NCBI RefSeq assembly: GCF_017303295.1
Contig: NZ_JAFKOK010000002.1
Span: 365,544-429,543, forward strand
From: Rhodobacter sp. NTK016B
GTDB taxonomy: Bacteria > Pseudomonadota > Alphaproteobacteria > Rhodobacterales > Rhodobacteraceae
Direction of reading: 5' to 3'
DNA length: 64,000 bases
Both the position numbers and the translations under genes were made by a program. Positions within the stretch are counted from its first letter, which is position 1. Every line of letters starts with the position of its first letter. Below are positions 1 to 8,773 of this stretch, in pieces. The notes under the pieces were generated by a model that searched no databases, had not been told where the DNA came from, and worked only from the letters and a program-made list of their open reading frames with translations.

Positions 1-819
1 CTTGGGTTTCTTGGCATCAAGAATGGCGCACAGCGTCTTGACCAGTTCCAGATTGGTCCGCTCGTTCTCGCCGCCGATATTGTAGCTGCGGCCAAGCGCG
101 CCCTTTTCCAGCACCAGCAGCAGCGCGTCGGCGTGATCTTCGACAAACAGCCAGTCGCGGATATTCGAGCCGTCGCCATAGATCGGCAGCGGCTTGCCCG
201 CGAGCGCGTTCAGGATCACCACGGGGATCAGCTTTTCGGGGAAGTGGAACGGCCCGTAATTGTTCGAACAATTGGTCAGCACCACCGGCAGGCCATAGGT
301 CTCATGCCACGCGCGGACCAGATGGTCGGACGCCGCCTTGGACGACGAATACGGGCTGCGCGGATCGTAGGGCGTGTCTTCGGTGAACTTGACCGAGGGA
401 TCGGCGGGCAGCGAGCCGAACACTTCGTCGGTCGAGATATGGTGAAAGCGGAAGCTCTCGGGCTTGCCCTGCCGCGTCCAGTAGGCGCGCGCGGCTTCCA
501 GCATGTTGTAGGTGCCGGTAATGTTGGTCTCGACGAAATCGCCGGGGCCATCGATCGAGCGGTCGACATGGCTTTCCGCCGCCAGATGCATCACCGCGTC
601 GGGTTCATGCGCAGCAAAGATCCGGTCCAGTGCAGCGCGGTCGCGGATATCGGCATGCTCGAACGCATAGCCTGGCGCGTTCGAGACGCCCGCCACGTTT
701 TCAAGGCAGGCGGCATAGGTCAGGGCGTCCAGATTGACGACCGAATGGCCATCGCGGATGGCCTGGCGCACAACGGCAGAGCCGATAAACCCGGCCCCAC
801 CGGTTACGAGAATCTTCAT
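1..819 (-). CDS. rfbB: dTDP-glucose 4,6-dehydratase, 3' end cut by window edge
   Basis: This gene makes dTDP-4-keto-6-deoxyglucose from dTDP-glucose, the second step of dTDP-L-rhamnose synthesis in the cytoplasm. I translated 273 codons; the frame stays open to base 1, so the C-terminal part lies outside. The protein opens with the extended-SDR NAD motif TGGAGFIGS at about residues 6-14, has the Thr-Asp-Glu active-site segment STDEVFGS and the YSSSKA motif (Tyr and Lys of YxxxK), all typical of RmlB. The ATG at 819 overlaps the stop of rfbC (ATGA, 816-819), so the two are translationally coupled. rfbD and rfbA are expected just to the left. Identification is firm. Confidence 0.93.
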   Translation of the reverse strand, partial: MKILVTGGAGFIGSAVVRQAIRDGHSVVNLDALTYAACLENVAGVSNAPGYAFEHADIRDRAALDRIFAAHEPDAVMHLAAESHVDRSIDGPGDFVETNITGTYNMLEAARAYWTRQGKPESFRFHHISTDEVFGSLPADPSVKFTEDTPYDPRSPYSSSKAASDHLVRAWHETYGLPVVLTNCSNNYGPFHFPEKLIPVVILNALAGKPLPIYGDGSNIRDWLFVEDHADALLLVLEKGALGRSYNIGGENERTNLELVKTLCAILDAKKPK

Positions 820-1382
820 CCGTCATTCCATTCGAAAGGGGATTGCCAGTCGGCGAAAGGAGTGGCGGCGGCGTCCTTGTCAGACAGCACGGCCGTTTCG
901 GCATCAAAGCCCCAGTCGATCCCGACCGTGTCGAACCGCACCGCGCCATCGCATTCGGGCGCGTAATGATCGGTGCATTTGTAGATGATCTCGGTATCGG
1001 GTTCGAGCGTGACGAAGCCATGCAGGAAACCCGCCGGGATCCAGAGCTGACGCCCGTTCTCGTAGCTCAGCTCCTCGGCCACCCATTGTCCGTAGGTCGG
1101 CGAGCCCTTGCGCCCGTCCACCGCAACATCAAGCAGGCTGCCGCGCCCGCAGCGCACAAGCTTGCCCTGCGCATGGGGGGGCGACTGATAATGCAGGCCG
1201 CGTAGCGTACCCTTGGCGGTGCTGAAGGAATGGTTGTCCTGCACGAATTCGGGCAAGGTCACCCCCGCGCCCTCAAGCGCCTTGCGGTTCCAGGTTTCGG
1301 AAAAGAAGCCCCGGGCATCGCCGAACCGTCGCGGCGTGACGACAAGGACGCCGGGCAATTTTGTAGAGTCAATCTGGACCAT
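816..1382 (-). CDS. rfbC: dTDP-4-dehydrorhamnose 3,5-epimerase
   Basis: This 188-aa cupin-fold enzyme epimerises C3 and C5 of dTDP-4-keto-6-deoxyglucose, giving the precursor of dTDP-L-rhamnose. Visible family hallmarks are the N-terminal DARGFFSE segment, QDNHSFS, the GTLRGLHYQ stretch containing the catalytic His, the LVRC strand and IPAGFLHGF near residue 117. Its length matches the RmlC family (about 180-190 aa). It is the first gene of a minus-strand operon; its stop overlaps the rfbB start. The leader between 1383 and 1416 contains a perfect 6-bp stem-loop (arms 1399-1404 and 1411-1416). Rhamnose is probably used in lipopolysaccharide or exopolysaccharide. Confidence 0.95.
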   Translation of the reverse strand: MVQIDSTKLPGVLVVTPRRFGDARGFFSETWNRKALEGAGVTLPEFVQDNHSFSTAKGTLRGLHYQSPPHAQGKLVRCGRGSLLDVAVDGRKGSPTYGQWVAEELSYENGRQLWIPAGFLHGFVTLEPDTEIIYKCTDHYAPECDGAVRFDTVGIDWGFDAETAVLSDKDAAATPFADWQSPFEWNDG

Positions 1383-1829
1383 TATTCGCTATGCTTTCGC
1401 CGCTAAAACGAGCGGCATGATGAGAAAAGAAGGCACGTCAAATGTGCCCGGTTTGCATATCAGTCAGCCGATTTTCTGTCTAGGCTCGCCCCCATGCTAT
1501 TTCGCACCTGCAGCAAGACCTCGCCCACCGTCAAATGGCATCGCAAAGATCCACTGAGACATGAAAAACGTAACGATTCCGCGTCTGGTTCCACTCTGTC
1601 CTAATCGCCAGGGCGCCGACGCCCGACCGGCCCGGCGCGCCAGCGGATGGCGGCACAACAAAGCCCTGTCGCGGCGGTTCCGGAATTGTCGGAAACTTTG
1701 GCGGGAATGTGGGTTACTGAACAATTTGTTGCCAGAAATCCCGTTCACATTGCGGGGCCATACCTCCGTTTCACGGTCCGAATCCCCGGTGCCGGTCCTG
1801 CTATTCATACGAGTTCTCGGAATCCCCGA
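1383..1829. other. 447-bp divergent intergenic region, rfbC / manC
   Basis: This gap separates two divergent sugar-nucleotide operons and must hold both promoters. I see a perfect stem-loop (1399-1416) in the rfbC leader, a 5-bp inverted repeat (1432-1436 with 1444-1448) and a small AACAATTTGTT palindrome near 1720. Short open frames on both strands lack convincing start context and resemble no family I know. No CtrA-type site or clear sigma-70 box stands out. Confidence 0.5.
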
Positions 1830-3263
1830 ATGCTGATCCATCCTGTTCTTCTCTGTGGCGGCTCCGGCACGCGCCTTTGGCCCCTCTCGCGCAAGTCCTA
1901 CCCGAAACAATTCGCGCCCCTGACGGGCGAGAACAGCCTGTTCCAGACCTCGGCGCAGCGGCTGTCGGGGTCGGGCTTCGCCGCGCCGGTGGTGGTGACG
2001 GGGGGCGATTTCCGTTTCATTGTCACCGAACAGCTCTCGCAGGTCGGTATCGAGGCCGGCGCGATCCTGATCGAACCTTCAGCGCGCAACACCGCGCCCG
2101 CCATCCTTGCCGCCGCGCTGCAGGTGGGCGGCGATGCGCTGGTGCTGGTGGCGCCCTCGGATCATGTGATCCCCGATGCCGCGCGGTTCCGCGATGTGGT
2201 CTCGGCGGCGACCGGTGCGGCGATGGCGGGCCAGATCGTGACCTTCGGCATCCGCCCGGACCGCCCCGAGACGGGCTATGGCTGGCTTGAGCTCAGCGCC
2301 CGCCCGGATGCGGGCTTCAGCCCCGAGGCGATGCCGCTCTCGCGCTTCGTCGAAAAGCCCGACCTTGCCACCGCACAGGTCATGCTTGATGGCGGCAGGC
2401 ACCTGTGGAACGCGGGCATCTTCCTGTTCCGAGCCGATGTGCTGATCGAGGCATTCGAAACCTATCAGCCCGAGATCCTGACGCAGGTGCGCGCCGCGCT
2501 TGACGCCGCGCAGGAAGACCTGTCCTTTACCCGGCTCGACCCCACGGCGTGGGGCGGGATCGAGGATATCTCGATCGATTACGCGGTGATGGAAAAGGCC
2601 GATAACCTGAGCGTCGTGCCCTATGGCGGGGTGTGGTCCGATCTTGGCGGCTGGGAAGCCGTCTGGCGCGAGGGCGAGAGCGACGCGACCGGCGTCGTCA
2701 CCTCGGGCGAGGCGCTGTCGATCGATTGCGAAAACACGCTCTTGCGGTCGGAAAATGACGCGCTGCAGGTCGTGGGGATCGGGCTGAAGGACATGGTGGT
2801 CGTGGCGATGCCCGACGCGGTTCTCGTCGCCCACAAGGACCGCGCACAGGATGTGAAGAACGCGGTGAGCGCGCTCAAGGCACGACAGGTACCGCAGGCC
2901 GAAACGCTGCCGCGCGATTTCCGGCCATGGGGCTGGTATGAAAGCCTCGTCGTGGGCGGACGGTTTCAAGTCAAGCGCATCCATGTCCATCCGGGCGCCG
3001 CTTTGAGCCTGCAAAGCCACCACCACCGGGCCGAACACTGGATCGTTGTCGAGGGCACCGCGAAGGTGACCATCGACGACGAGGTGAAGCTCGTTTCGGA
3101 AAACCAGTCGGTCTATATCCCGCTGGGTGCCAAGCACCGGATGGAGAATCCCGGCAAGCTGCCGATGGTCCTGATCGAGGTGCAGACCGGCGCCTATCTG
3201 GGCGAGGACGACATCATCCGCTACGAGGATGTCTATGCCCGCGGACAGGGCGCGAAGGGGTAA
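1830..3263 (+). CDS. manC: mannose-1-phosphate guanylyltransferase / mannose-6-phosphate isomerase
   Basis: This 477-aa bifunctional type II PMI-GMP makes GDP-mannose from mannose-1-phosphate and GTP, and interconverts fructose-6-P and mannose-6-P. The N-terminal nucleotidyltransferase begins at the start with LLCGGSGTRLWPLSR (residues 8-21) and has FVEKPD further on. The C-terminal cupin carries the isomerase metal ligands in HVHPGAALSLQSHHH. The ATG at 1830 is chosen because family homology begins there; the frame is open 61 codons upstream without homology. A phosphomannomutase follows 4 bp downstream, so the pair supplies GDP-mannose for surface polysaccharide. Confidence 0.93.
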   Translation: MLIHPVLLCGGSGTRLWPLSRKSYPKQFAPLTGENSLFQTSAQRLSGSGFAAPVVVTGGDFRFIVTEQLSQVGIEAGAILIEPSARNTAPAILAAALQVGGDALVLVAPSDHVIPDAARFRDVVSAATGAAMAGQIVTFGIRPDRPETGYGWLELSARPDAGFSPEAMPLSRFVEKPDLATAQVMLDGGRHLWNAGIFLFRADVLIEAFETYQPEILTQVRAALDAAQEDLSFTRLDPTAWGGIEDISIDYAVMEKADNLSVVPYGGVWSDLGGWEAVWREGESDATGVVTSGEALSIDCENTLLRSENDALQVVGIGLKDMVVVAMPDAVLVAHKDRAQDVKNAVSALKARQVPQAETLPRDFRPWGWYESLVVGGRFQVKRIHVHPGAALSLQSHHHRAEHWIVVEGTAKVTIDDEVKLVSENQSVYIPLGAKHRMENPGKLPMVLIEVQTGAYLGEDDIIRYEDVYARGQGAKG

Positions 3264-3267
3264 GGCT

Positions 3268-4641
3268 ATGGCGCCGAAATTCGGAACCTCGGGCCTGCGC
3301 GGGCTGGTCGTCGAGCTGACGCCCGACCTGATCGGCGCGCATGTCGCGGCCTTCCTGCGCGCCTGTCCGGTCGGGACGGGTCTGTTCGTGGGGCGCGATT
3401 TGCGCGACAGCTCGCCCCGCATCGCCGGCGACGTGATCGCGGCGGCGCGGGGGGCGGGCGTCGATGTCACCGATTGCGGCGCGGTGCCGACCCCGGCGCT
3501 GGCGCTGGCGGCGATGGGCGCAGGGGCGGCGGCGGTGATGGTCACCGGCAGCCACATTCCCGCCGATCGCAACGGGCTGAAATTCTACACGCCTGGGGGA
3601 GAGATCACCAAGGCGCACGAGGCGGCGATCCTGGCCGCGCTGGATGCCACGGCTCCCACTGGCCCCAAGGGCGCCTTGGCGCAGGCCGATCCCGGCCCGG
3701 CTTTCGTTGCGCGCTATGTCACTGCCTTGGGCGCGCAGGCGTTGGCGGGCAAGCGCGTCGGTGTGTGGTCGCACAGCGCCGTAGGCCGCGACCTGCTGAT
3801 CGACACGCTGCAGTCGCTCGGCGCCGATGTCGTTGAGGTCGCGCGGTCCGATACCTTCATCCCGGTCGATACCGAAGCGGTCCCCGAGGCTGTGCGCGCC
3901 TTCCTGCGCGATACCGCCGCTGCGCAGGGACTGGATGCCATCGTCTCGACCGACGGCGATGGCGACCGCCCGCTGGTGACGGATGAAACCGGGCAGGTGG
4001 TGCCGGGTGACGTTTTGGGTCAGATCACCGCGCAATTGCTGGGCGCCGAGATTGCCGTGACGCCGGTTTCGTCGAATACCGGCATCGATACGCTGGGACT
4101 ACGGGTGATCCGAACGAAGATCGGCTCGCCCTTTGTCATCGCCGGGATGGAGCGCGTGCCGGGCACCAAGGTTGTGGGCTATGAGGCAAATGGCGGCTTT
4201 CTGCTGGGCTTTGAGGCCAAAGTCCCCACTGGCCCCCTGCCCGCGCTGATGACCCGCGACAGCCATCTGCCGATCATCGCCCCGCTCGTCGCAGCCGGAG
4301 CCGGGCCGTTGAGTGCCCGCGTGGCGGCCGAGCCCGCACGCTTCACCGCCGCCGACAGGCTGCAAGAGGTTCCGACCGAAGCCTCGGCCGCGCTGGTGGC
4401 CGCGCTCAGCACCGATGCGGCGGCGCAGGCCGGGTTCCTTGCGGAATTCGGCGATGAAAGCCTTGCCGGGACCGATACGACCGACGGGCTGCGGCTGACG
4501 CTGGCCTCGGGCCGTATCGTGCATCTGCGCCCCTCGGGCAACGCGCCCGAACTGCGCTTCTATGCCGAGGCCGAAAGCCCCGACGCCGCACTGGCCCTGC
4601 TGGGCAAGGGGCTGGAAACCCTGCGCGCGCGACTGGGATAG
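3268..4641 (+). CDS. manB: phosphomannomutase / phosphoglucomutase
   Basis: This 457-aa alpha-D-phosphohexomutase interconverts mannose-6-P and mannose-1-P, feeding the manC product upstream. It begins with the family signature TSGLRG at residues 7-12. The phosphoserine loop is TGSHIPADRNG with Ser95, the metal-binding loop is DGDGDR (about 229-234), the sugar-selecting loop is EANGGF, and the phosphate-binding loop RPSGNAPELR lies near the C-terminus. The order matches the four-domain family. The start at 3268 is set by homology and by the 4-bp spacing from manC. Substrate preference for mannose over glucose is inferred from the neighbour. Confidence 0.9.
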   Translation: MAPKFGTSGLRGLVVELTPDLIGAHVAAFLRACPVGTGLFVGRDLRDSSPRIAGDVIAAARGAGVDVTDCGAVPTPALALAAMGAGAAAVMVTGSHIPADRNGLKFYTPGGEITKAHEAAILAALDATAPTGPKGALAQADPGPAFVARYVTALGAQALAGKRVGVWSHSAVGRDLLIDTLQSLGADVVEVARSDTFIPVDTEAVPEAVRAFLRDTAAAQGLDAIVSTDGDGDRPLVTDETGQVVPGDVLGQITAQLLGAEIAVTPVSSNTGIDTLGLRVIRTKIGSPFVIAGMERVPGTKVVGYEANGGFLLGFEAKVPTGPLPALMTRDSHLPIIAPLVAAGAGPLSARVAAEPARFTAADRLQEVPTEASAALVAALSTDAAAQAGFLAEFGDESLAGTDTTDGLRLTLASGRIVHLRPSGNAPELRFYAEAESPDAALALLGKGLETLRARLG

Positions 4642-4747
4642 AGCCCCGCCCCGTTGCACCGCGCCGGGGTTAACGCCCCGCCGCTGTCACCTCGCACCGT
4701 CTTAGCACTTGCCCGCCATTGTCCGGCCCCGACCAGGAGGCCCACCG

Positions 4748-6319
4748 ATGGACGAGACATCCACCAACCTGACACTGCCCTATCTGCAGGCGTCTCAGGC
4801 ACAAAAGCACGTCACCCATAATGCCGCGCTCGAGGCGCTGGACCTGATCGTCCAGCTTGTGCTGCAATCCTTTTCTCAGACCACGCCACCGCTTGCCCCC
4901 GATGACGGGCAGGTCTGGGCGGTGGGCAATGGTGCGGTCAATGACTGGGTCGGCCATGACGGCGAACTTGCGGCGTGGTCGAATGGCGGCTGGCTGTTCA
5001 TCACCCCGCGCCCCGGCTGGCGCGGCGCGATGGGCAGCGAGGTGCGGGTCTGGAACGGAACAGCTTGGATCGCGTCCGGCCTGCCCGACTTGCAGAACCT
5101 GCCGGGCCTTGGCGTCAATACGAGTTACGACGCGACCAACAAGCTGTCGGTGAAGGCCGAGGCGACATTGCTCGACAATGCGGGCAGCGACCACCAGCTG
5201 AAGCTGAACAAGGATGCCAGCGGCGACACCGCGTCGCTCATGTTCCAGACCGGCTATTCCGGCCGGGCCGAGATGGGCACGACGGGGGACGACGACTTCG
5301 CCATCAAGGTCTCGCCCGATGGCAGCGGCTGGACCACCGCGCTGGGGATCGATGCCGCGACCGGTGCGGCCACGATAGGCCAGCTCTCTCTGGACGCGCC
5401 GCTGCCGCCGTCGTCCGGTGGCACCGGGACGGCCAATCCGGCGGGCGCAACGCTGGCGCGCTCGGGCGCCCATGCGCTGACGCTGACCACCTCAGCGCCC
5501 AGCGCGCTGACCCTGCCGACCACCGGCACGCTGGCCACGCTGGCGGGGACCGAGACACTGACCAACAAGACCCTTGCCGCGCCTGCGCTCACCGGTCTTG
5601 CCAGCGGCAGCGCGATCACCCAAAGCGCCACCGACGCCACCCCCGGACGGCTGTTGAAGGTCGGCGACACACGCATTTCAGCAGGCAGCGGAACCACCGA
5701 GAACACCGATCTCGACGCGATCGAGGGGCTGGGTTTCTGGGCCTTCGGGGGCGCGACGGCCAATACCCCCGGCTTTCTCGGCGGCGCGGGCGCGCTGCTC
5801 GCGTTCCAGCGCAGCAGCACCCGGCGCGCACAGATCGCGTCGAATGGCGGGTTGGGTAATCGCTGGGGCGTGCGGTCGCAGAACGACAGCGGCGTCTGGC
5901 ATCCCTGGGCGCAGCTGGTGCATTCGCACAATCTGGTGGGTCCGGTCGGCCAGTCGGCGGGCGTTCCCACCGGCGCGGTTATCGAGCGCGGCGCGAACAC
6001 GAATGGCAGCTATGTCCGGCTGGCCGACGGCACACAGATCTGCTGGCACGCCATCGATGATACGGCGACCGCCTGGAGCACTGCCCAAGGCGCCCTGTTT
6101 CGCCGCGCCTCGGCTGCGACATGGACCTATGCCGCAGTCTTTTCCGCCCCGCCCTGCGTCACAGCCACCGCGCATATCGGCAATGACTGGATCACCGGCT
6201 GCCGCCCGCGCGGCCTGCCCGACAACAATGCTGTACTGTTGATGCCGTGGTCGTCCTCGGCCGCCGGCGCGACCACCGGCAAAACGATTTTCGCCTGCGC
6301 AATCGGTCGCTGGTTCTGA
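4748..6319 (+). CDS. DUF2793-type tail-spike-like protein
   Basis: This 523-aa protein begins with a DUF2793-like domain (roughly residues 1-115; the segment LPYLQASQAQKHVTHN is characteristic), seen in phage and gene-transfer-agent tail or head-spike proteins of alphaproteobacteria. The centre is low-complexity Ala/Thr/Gly-rich sequence (about 215-300). The last 220 residues contain phage tail-fibre-like stretches, for example ATPGRLLKVGDT and a Trp-rich tip region. An AGGAGG ribosome site (4736-4741) decides the ATG at 4748. Two small tail-related genes follow closely. No other phage genes are present, so this is an isolated spike module. Receptor or polysaccharide binding is inference. Confidence 0.75.
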   Translation: MDETSTNLTLPYLQASQAQKHVTHNAALEALDLIVQLVLQSFSQTTPPLAPDDGQVWAVGNGAVNDWVGHDGELAAWSNGGWLFITPRPGWRGAMGSEVRVWNGTAWIASGLPDLQNLPGLGVNTSYDATNKLSVKAEATLLDNAGSDHQLKLNKDASGDTASLMFQTGYSGRAEMGTTGDDDFAIKVSPDGSGWTTALGIDAATGAATIGQLSLDAPLPPSSGGTGTANPAGATLARSGAHALTLTTSAPSALTLPTTGTLATLAGTETLTNKTLAAPALTGLASGSAITQSATDATPGRLLKVGDTRISAGSGTTENTDLDAIEGLGFWAFGGATANTPGFLGGAGALLAFQRSSTRRAQIASNGGLGNRWGVRSQNDSGVWHPWAQLVHSHNLVGPVGQSAGVPTGAVIERGANTNGSYVRLADGTQICWHAIDDTATAWSTAQGALFRRASAATWTYAAVFSAPPCVTATAHIGNDWITGCRPRGLPDNNAVLLMPWSSSAAGATTGKTIFACAIGRWF

Positions 6320-6330
6320 CGAGGTTTCCC

Positions 6331-6654
6331 ATGCAACTGACACTTTCCCCCATTCGCGGCCTGCCCGGCAGCGCGGCGACGACGATTTCGGTCGATGGCG
6401 ACACCCTGATCGTCGATGGCCAGAGCTATAACCTGTCCCCGGTGCCCGAGGGCGGCGAGGCGATTGCCGAAGGCACGGATCACCCGTTCATCGCGCCGAT
6501 CACACGCACCGCCGGCGAGATTCACGCGGCGCTGCGCGTCACGCTCGACGACAGCGCGGCGCCCCTGCAACCCGACAGCCCGTGGCTGGTCAGCGCAAGC
6601 GGGGGCCCGGTTTCCATTCCTGCCAGCCGTCAGAACAGTGAGGCCCCGCAATGA
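6331..6654 (+). CDS. small tail-module protein, function unknown
   Basis: This gene encodes 107 residues and starts 11 bp after the spike-like gene. Its last bases overlap the next start (ATGA, 6651-6654), so it is part of the same transcript. The sequence is beta-rich, with a central patch (ISVDGDTLIVDGQSYNL) resembling short proteins encoded beside phage tail-fibre genes. No signal peptide, membrane segment or catalytic motif is visible. A structural or assembly role in the spike is the best guess, based only on position and order. Confidence 0.65.
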   Translation: MQLTLSPIRGLPGSAATTISVDGDTLIVDGQSYNLSPVPEGGEAIAEGTDHPFIAPITRTAGEIHAALRVTLDDSAAPLQPDSPWLVSASGGPVSIPASRQNSEAPQ

Positions 6655-6971
6655 CCTTCCAGCTTCAGATTCGCACCGCGCAAGAGATCGCCGAGACGGC
6701 AAGCGCCGCGCATCGTGCGCGGATCGTCGCCCTTGTCGACGATCATATCGAGGCCCGCGCGCGCAGCCTTGGCTACAACAACGCCGTCAGTTGCGTGAGC
6801 TACCGCAATTCGATGGTGCAAAGCTGGGTGGACGAGGCCGAGACCTTCAGCGCGTGGCGCGACTCGGTCTGGCAGACGCTGATCGCCTTGTGTGAGGCTG
6901 CGGGCGACACCGACACCCCTCTGCCCGACGCCGAAACCGTGATCGCCTCCCTGCCCGCTTGGCCGGATTGA
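6651..6971 (+). CDS. phage tail-fibre-assembly-like protein
   Basis: This 106-aa helical protein is translationally coupled to the preceding small gene. The region NAVSCVSYRNS followed by a Trp-containing helix (SWVDEAETFSAWRDSVW, residues 58-74) is a pattern I associate with small phage tail-fibre chaperone-like proteins encoded downstream of fibre genes. It lacks a signal sequence. Together with the DUF2793 protein and the 107-aa protein it makes a three-gene spike cassette. The family assignment is from memory of the motif and is moderate. Confidence 0.65.
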   Translation: MTFQLQIRTAQEIAETASAAHRARIVALVDDHIEARARSLGYNNAVSCVSYRNSMVQSWVDEAETFSAWRDSVWQTLIALCEAAGDTDTPLPDAETVIASLPAWPD

Positions 6972-7122
6972 GGGCACGCAAAACGGCGGGCGTCCAGAGA
7001 GCCGCCCGGTTCACGCGATAGCGGTTTGCCACGCTCGACAAACCCGAAAGCCGCACCATAAGATAGGCGAGTCGTGTATTCAGGGCCCTGTGTTCCGGTC
7101 CGTTACCCATAATAGGCAGCTT

Positions 7123-7683
7123 GTGACCAATCCGATTGAACTGACCGCCTCTGCGCTTATCCACCATCTTCGTTTCGAACATCTTCCTTCGGTCGAACGC
7201 GGCAAGCTGACGCTGCGCGACGGGGCCTATTTCAGCTGGGATGCCGATCAGGGCGATGTCACGCTGCGCGTCCGGCCTGAACTGGGAAACCTTTTCAAAC
7301 TCGATGCCAAGGTGGGCGGCAAACCGCGCTGGATGAACTTCAACCTCTCGCTCGGCGCGGGTCAGGTTCCCGCAGGCTCGACGCTGGGTCTGGTGTTCGA
7401 ACTGAACGGCTGTGACGGTCAGGAACTTCCGGTCTTCATCCGTGCGCTCAAGGACGGTGAACTGGTCGATACGCCGCTGAACACCCCGCTGAAAGGCTCT
7501 GCCGAGCTCTGCCAGCGCACGCTGATCGTACCGGTCGGCGACGGCGATCCGCTGGCGGAACCGTCGAGCTTTCTGACGCTGGTGGTGCAGCTTCCGCGCA
7601 AGGACTTCACGCTGGAACTTCGCAACCTGACGCTGTTCGTGCTCGAACCCGACAGCGCCAAGGCGCTCGCACTCGCCGGCTGA
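7123..7683 (+). CDS. hypothetical protein, beta-rich
   Basis: I do not recognise this protein of about 186 aa. The sequence looks genuinely coded, with alternating hydrophobic strands, a single Trp pair (YFSWDAD, PRWMNF) and no internal repeats. There is no signal peptide or transmembrane segment. Start choice is uncertain: GTG at 7123 (giving TNPIELT, weak AGG upstream) or GTG at 7090, adding 11 residues. It stands alone after the spike cassette and before a strong terminator at 7711-7741. A role in the cell envelope or with the spike proteins cannot be shown. Confidence 0.6.
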   Translation: MTNPIELTASALIHHLRFEHLPSVERGKLTLRDGAYFSWDADQGDVTLRVRPELGNLFKLDAKVGGKPRWMNFNLSLGAGQVPAGSTLGLVFELNGCDGQELPVFIRALKDGELVDTPLNTPLKGSAELCQRTLIVPVGDGDPLAEPSSFLTLVVQLPRKDFTLELRNLTLFVLEPDSAKALALAG

Positions 7684-7710
7684 CGCCACCGTTTCAGTGC
7701 GCCCCTCAAT

Positions 7711-7741
7711 GGCCATGCCGCTCCCTGCGGCGTGGCCTTTT
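7711..7741 (+). terminator. rho-independent terminator
   Basis: An 11-bp stem (7711-7721 with 7727-7737, one G-T pair) with a 5-nt loop is followed directly by TTTT and a T-rich tail. It closes transcription of the upstream 7123-7683 gene and insulates the catabolic promoter at 7796. Confidence 0.88.
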
Positions 7742-7795
7742 GCGTTTCTCTGCCTTGCCGTCTTCGCGCGCCCCGACATGGCCCGCAATCTTTCG

Positions 7796-7852
7796 TTGAC
7801 ACAACAGCAGACTCGCTTTAGCATTTTTGAACGAGTTGTTCATTATTGAACA
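7796..7852 (+). promoter_or_regulatory. promoter and triple half-site IclR operator, copy 1
   Basis: A sigma-70-like promoter is visible as TTGACA (7796-7801), a 17-bp spacer and TAGCAT (7819-7824). One base later begins a three-half-site element: TTTGAAC (7826-7832), four bases, TGTTC (7837-7841), six bases, GAACA (7848-7852). The same promoter and operator, with identical spacing, occurs at 15398-15454. The arrangement covers the transcription start, consistent with repression. IclR-family proteins of the PobR/PcaU group bind triple-repeat operators, and an IclR gene lies at 14468-15271. The assignment of regulator to site is inference. Confidence 0.8.
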
Positions 7853-7912
7853 AAGCAGAATTCGGCGGGAAACAGCGTCTCGCCAACGGCTGGGAAAGGG
7901 CAGTTCGGCGCC

Positions 7913-8773
7913 ATGGTTCGGCAAGAACGGAATGCAGGGATCGAATGGATCGGCCGCGATGGCCGGGACCCGACACGGGACCCGGCCATCGTCTTCCTGC
8001 ATGGTATCGGCTCGAACGCGGCGTCGTTTCGCGACCTGCTGGACCTGATCCCCGAAGGCCCGCGCCTGATCGCGTGGAACGCGCCGGGCTATGGCGGCTC
8101 GGACAGGTTGACCAAGGACCGACCGACCGACTGCGACTATGCCGACGCGCTGGCGCGCTTTCTCGATGCGCTGGATTGCCAGCGGGTGATCGTGCTTGGC
8201 CATTCGCTGGGCACGCTGATGGGCAGCGCCTATGCTCGCGCCCATCCCGACCGGGTGCAGCACCTGATCCTTGCCGCCAGCGCCTGTGGCTATGCCGTCG
8301 CGCCCGGCGCCGAGCTGCCGCCCAAGGTTGCGGCGCGGATCACCGATCTCAAGGCTCTCGGCCCGGCGGAATTCGCCCGCACCCGCGCGCCGCGCCTGAT
8401 CTTCGACCCCGCGGCCAATCCCGCGATTGTCGCCCGCGTCGAAGCGGGCATGGCGCGTGTTGATCCCGAAGGCTACGCACAGGCGGTGCGGATGCTGGCG
8501 AGCGGCGACTTGGAAGCCAATCTGCGCGGCCTGACTGTGCCTTGCGATTTCATTCTGGGGGCCGAGGATATCGTCACGCCCCCCGAACAGACCGAGCGCG
8601 CGATGCGCGCGCTTGCCACGACCGGCCAGACCCCGCGCCGTATCGACATCGCCGGGGCCGGACACGCCGTCTATCTGCAGAAACCGCAGGACTTCGCACA
8701 AGCGCTCCTGCGTCTTATCCCCTCGCATGCGGATGCGCGCATGCCCAGCCCGACCGGAGGACATCATGGCTGA
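7913..8773 (+). CDS. alpha/beta hydrolase, first gene of catabolic operon
   Basis: This 286-aa cytoplasmic hydrolase has the full serine triad: nucleophile Ser98 in GHSLG, Asp219 in GAEDIV, His251 in GAGHAV, and an oxyanion-hole HGIG at 30-33. Because it precedes an extradiol-type dioxygenase, it may hydrolyse the ring-cleavage product (meta-cleavage-product hydrolase type C-C bond cleavage) or an ester or amide intermediate. It is the first gene after the IclR-type operator at 7826-7852; its stop lies just upstream of the VOC gene start (8766), which overlaps it. The exact substrate is unknown. Confidence 0.85.
   Translation: MVRQERNAGIEWIGRDGRDPTRDPAIVFLHGIGSNAASFRDLLDLIPEGPRLIAWNAPGYGGSDRLTKDRPTDCDYADALARFLDALDCQRVIVLGHSLGTLMGSAYARAHPDRVQHLILAASACGYAVAPGAELPPKVAARITDLKALGPAEFARTRAPRLIFDPAANPAIVARVEAGMARVDPEGYAQAVRMLASGDLEANLRGLTVPCDFILGAEDIVTPPEQTERAMRALATTGQTPRRIDIAGAGHAVYLQKPQDFAQALLRLIPSHADARMPSPTGGHHG

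Noticed and set aside
1497..1910. Small open frames in the rfbC/manC gap
   Set aside because: No homology, poor starts, and they overlap manC's true start; treated as intergenic.
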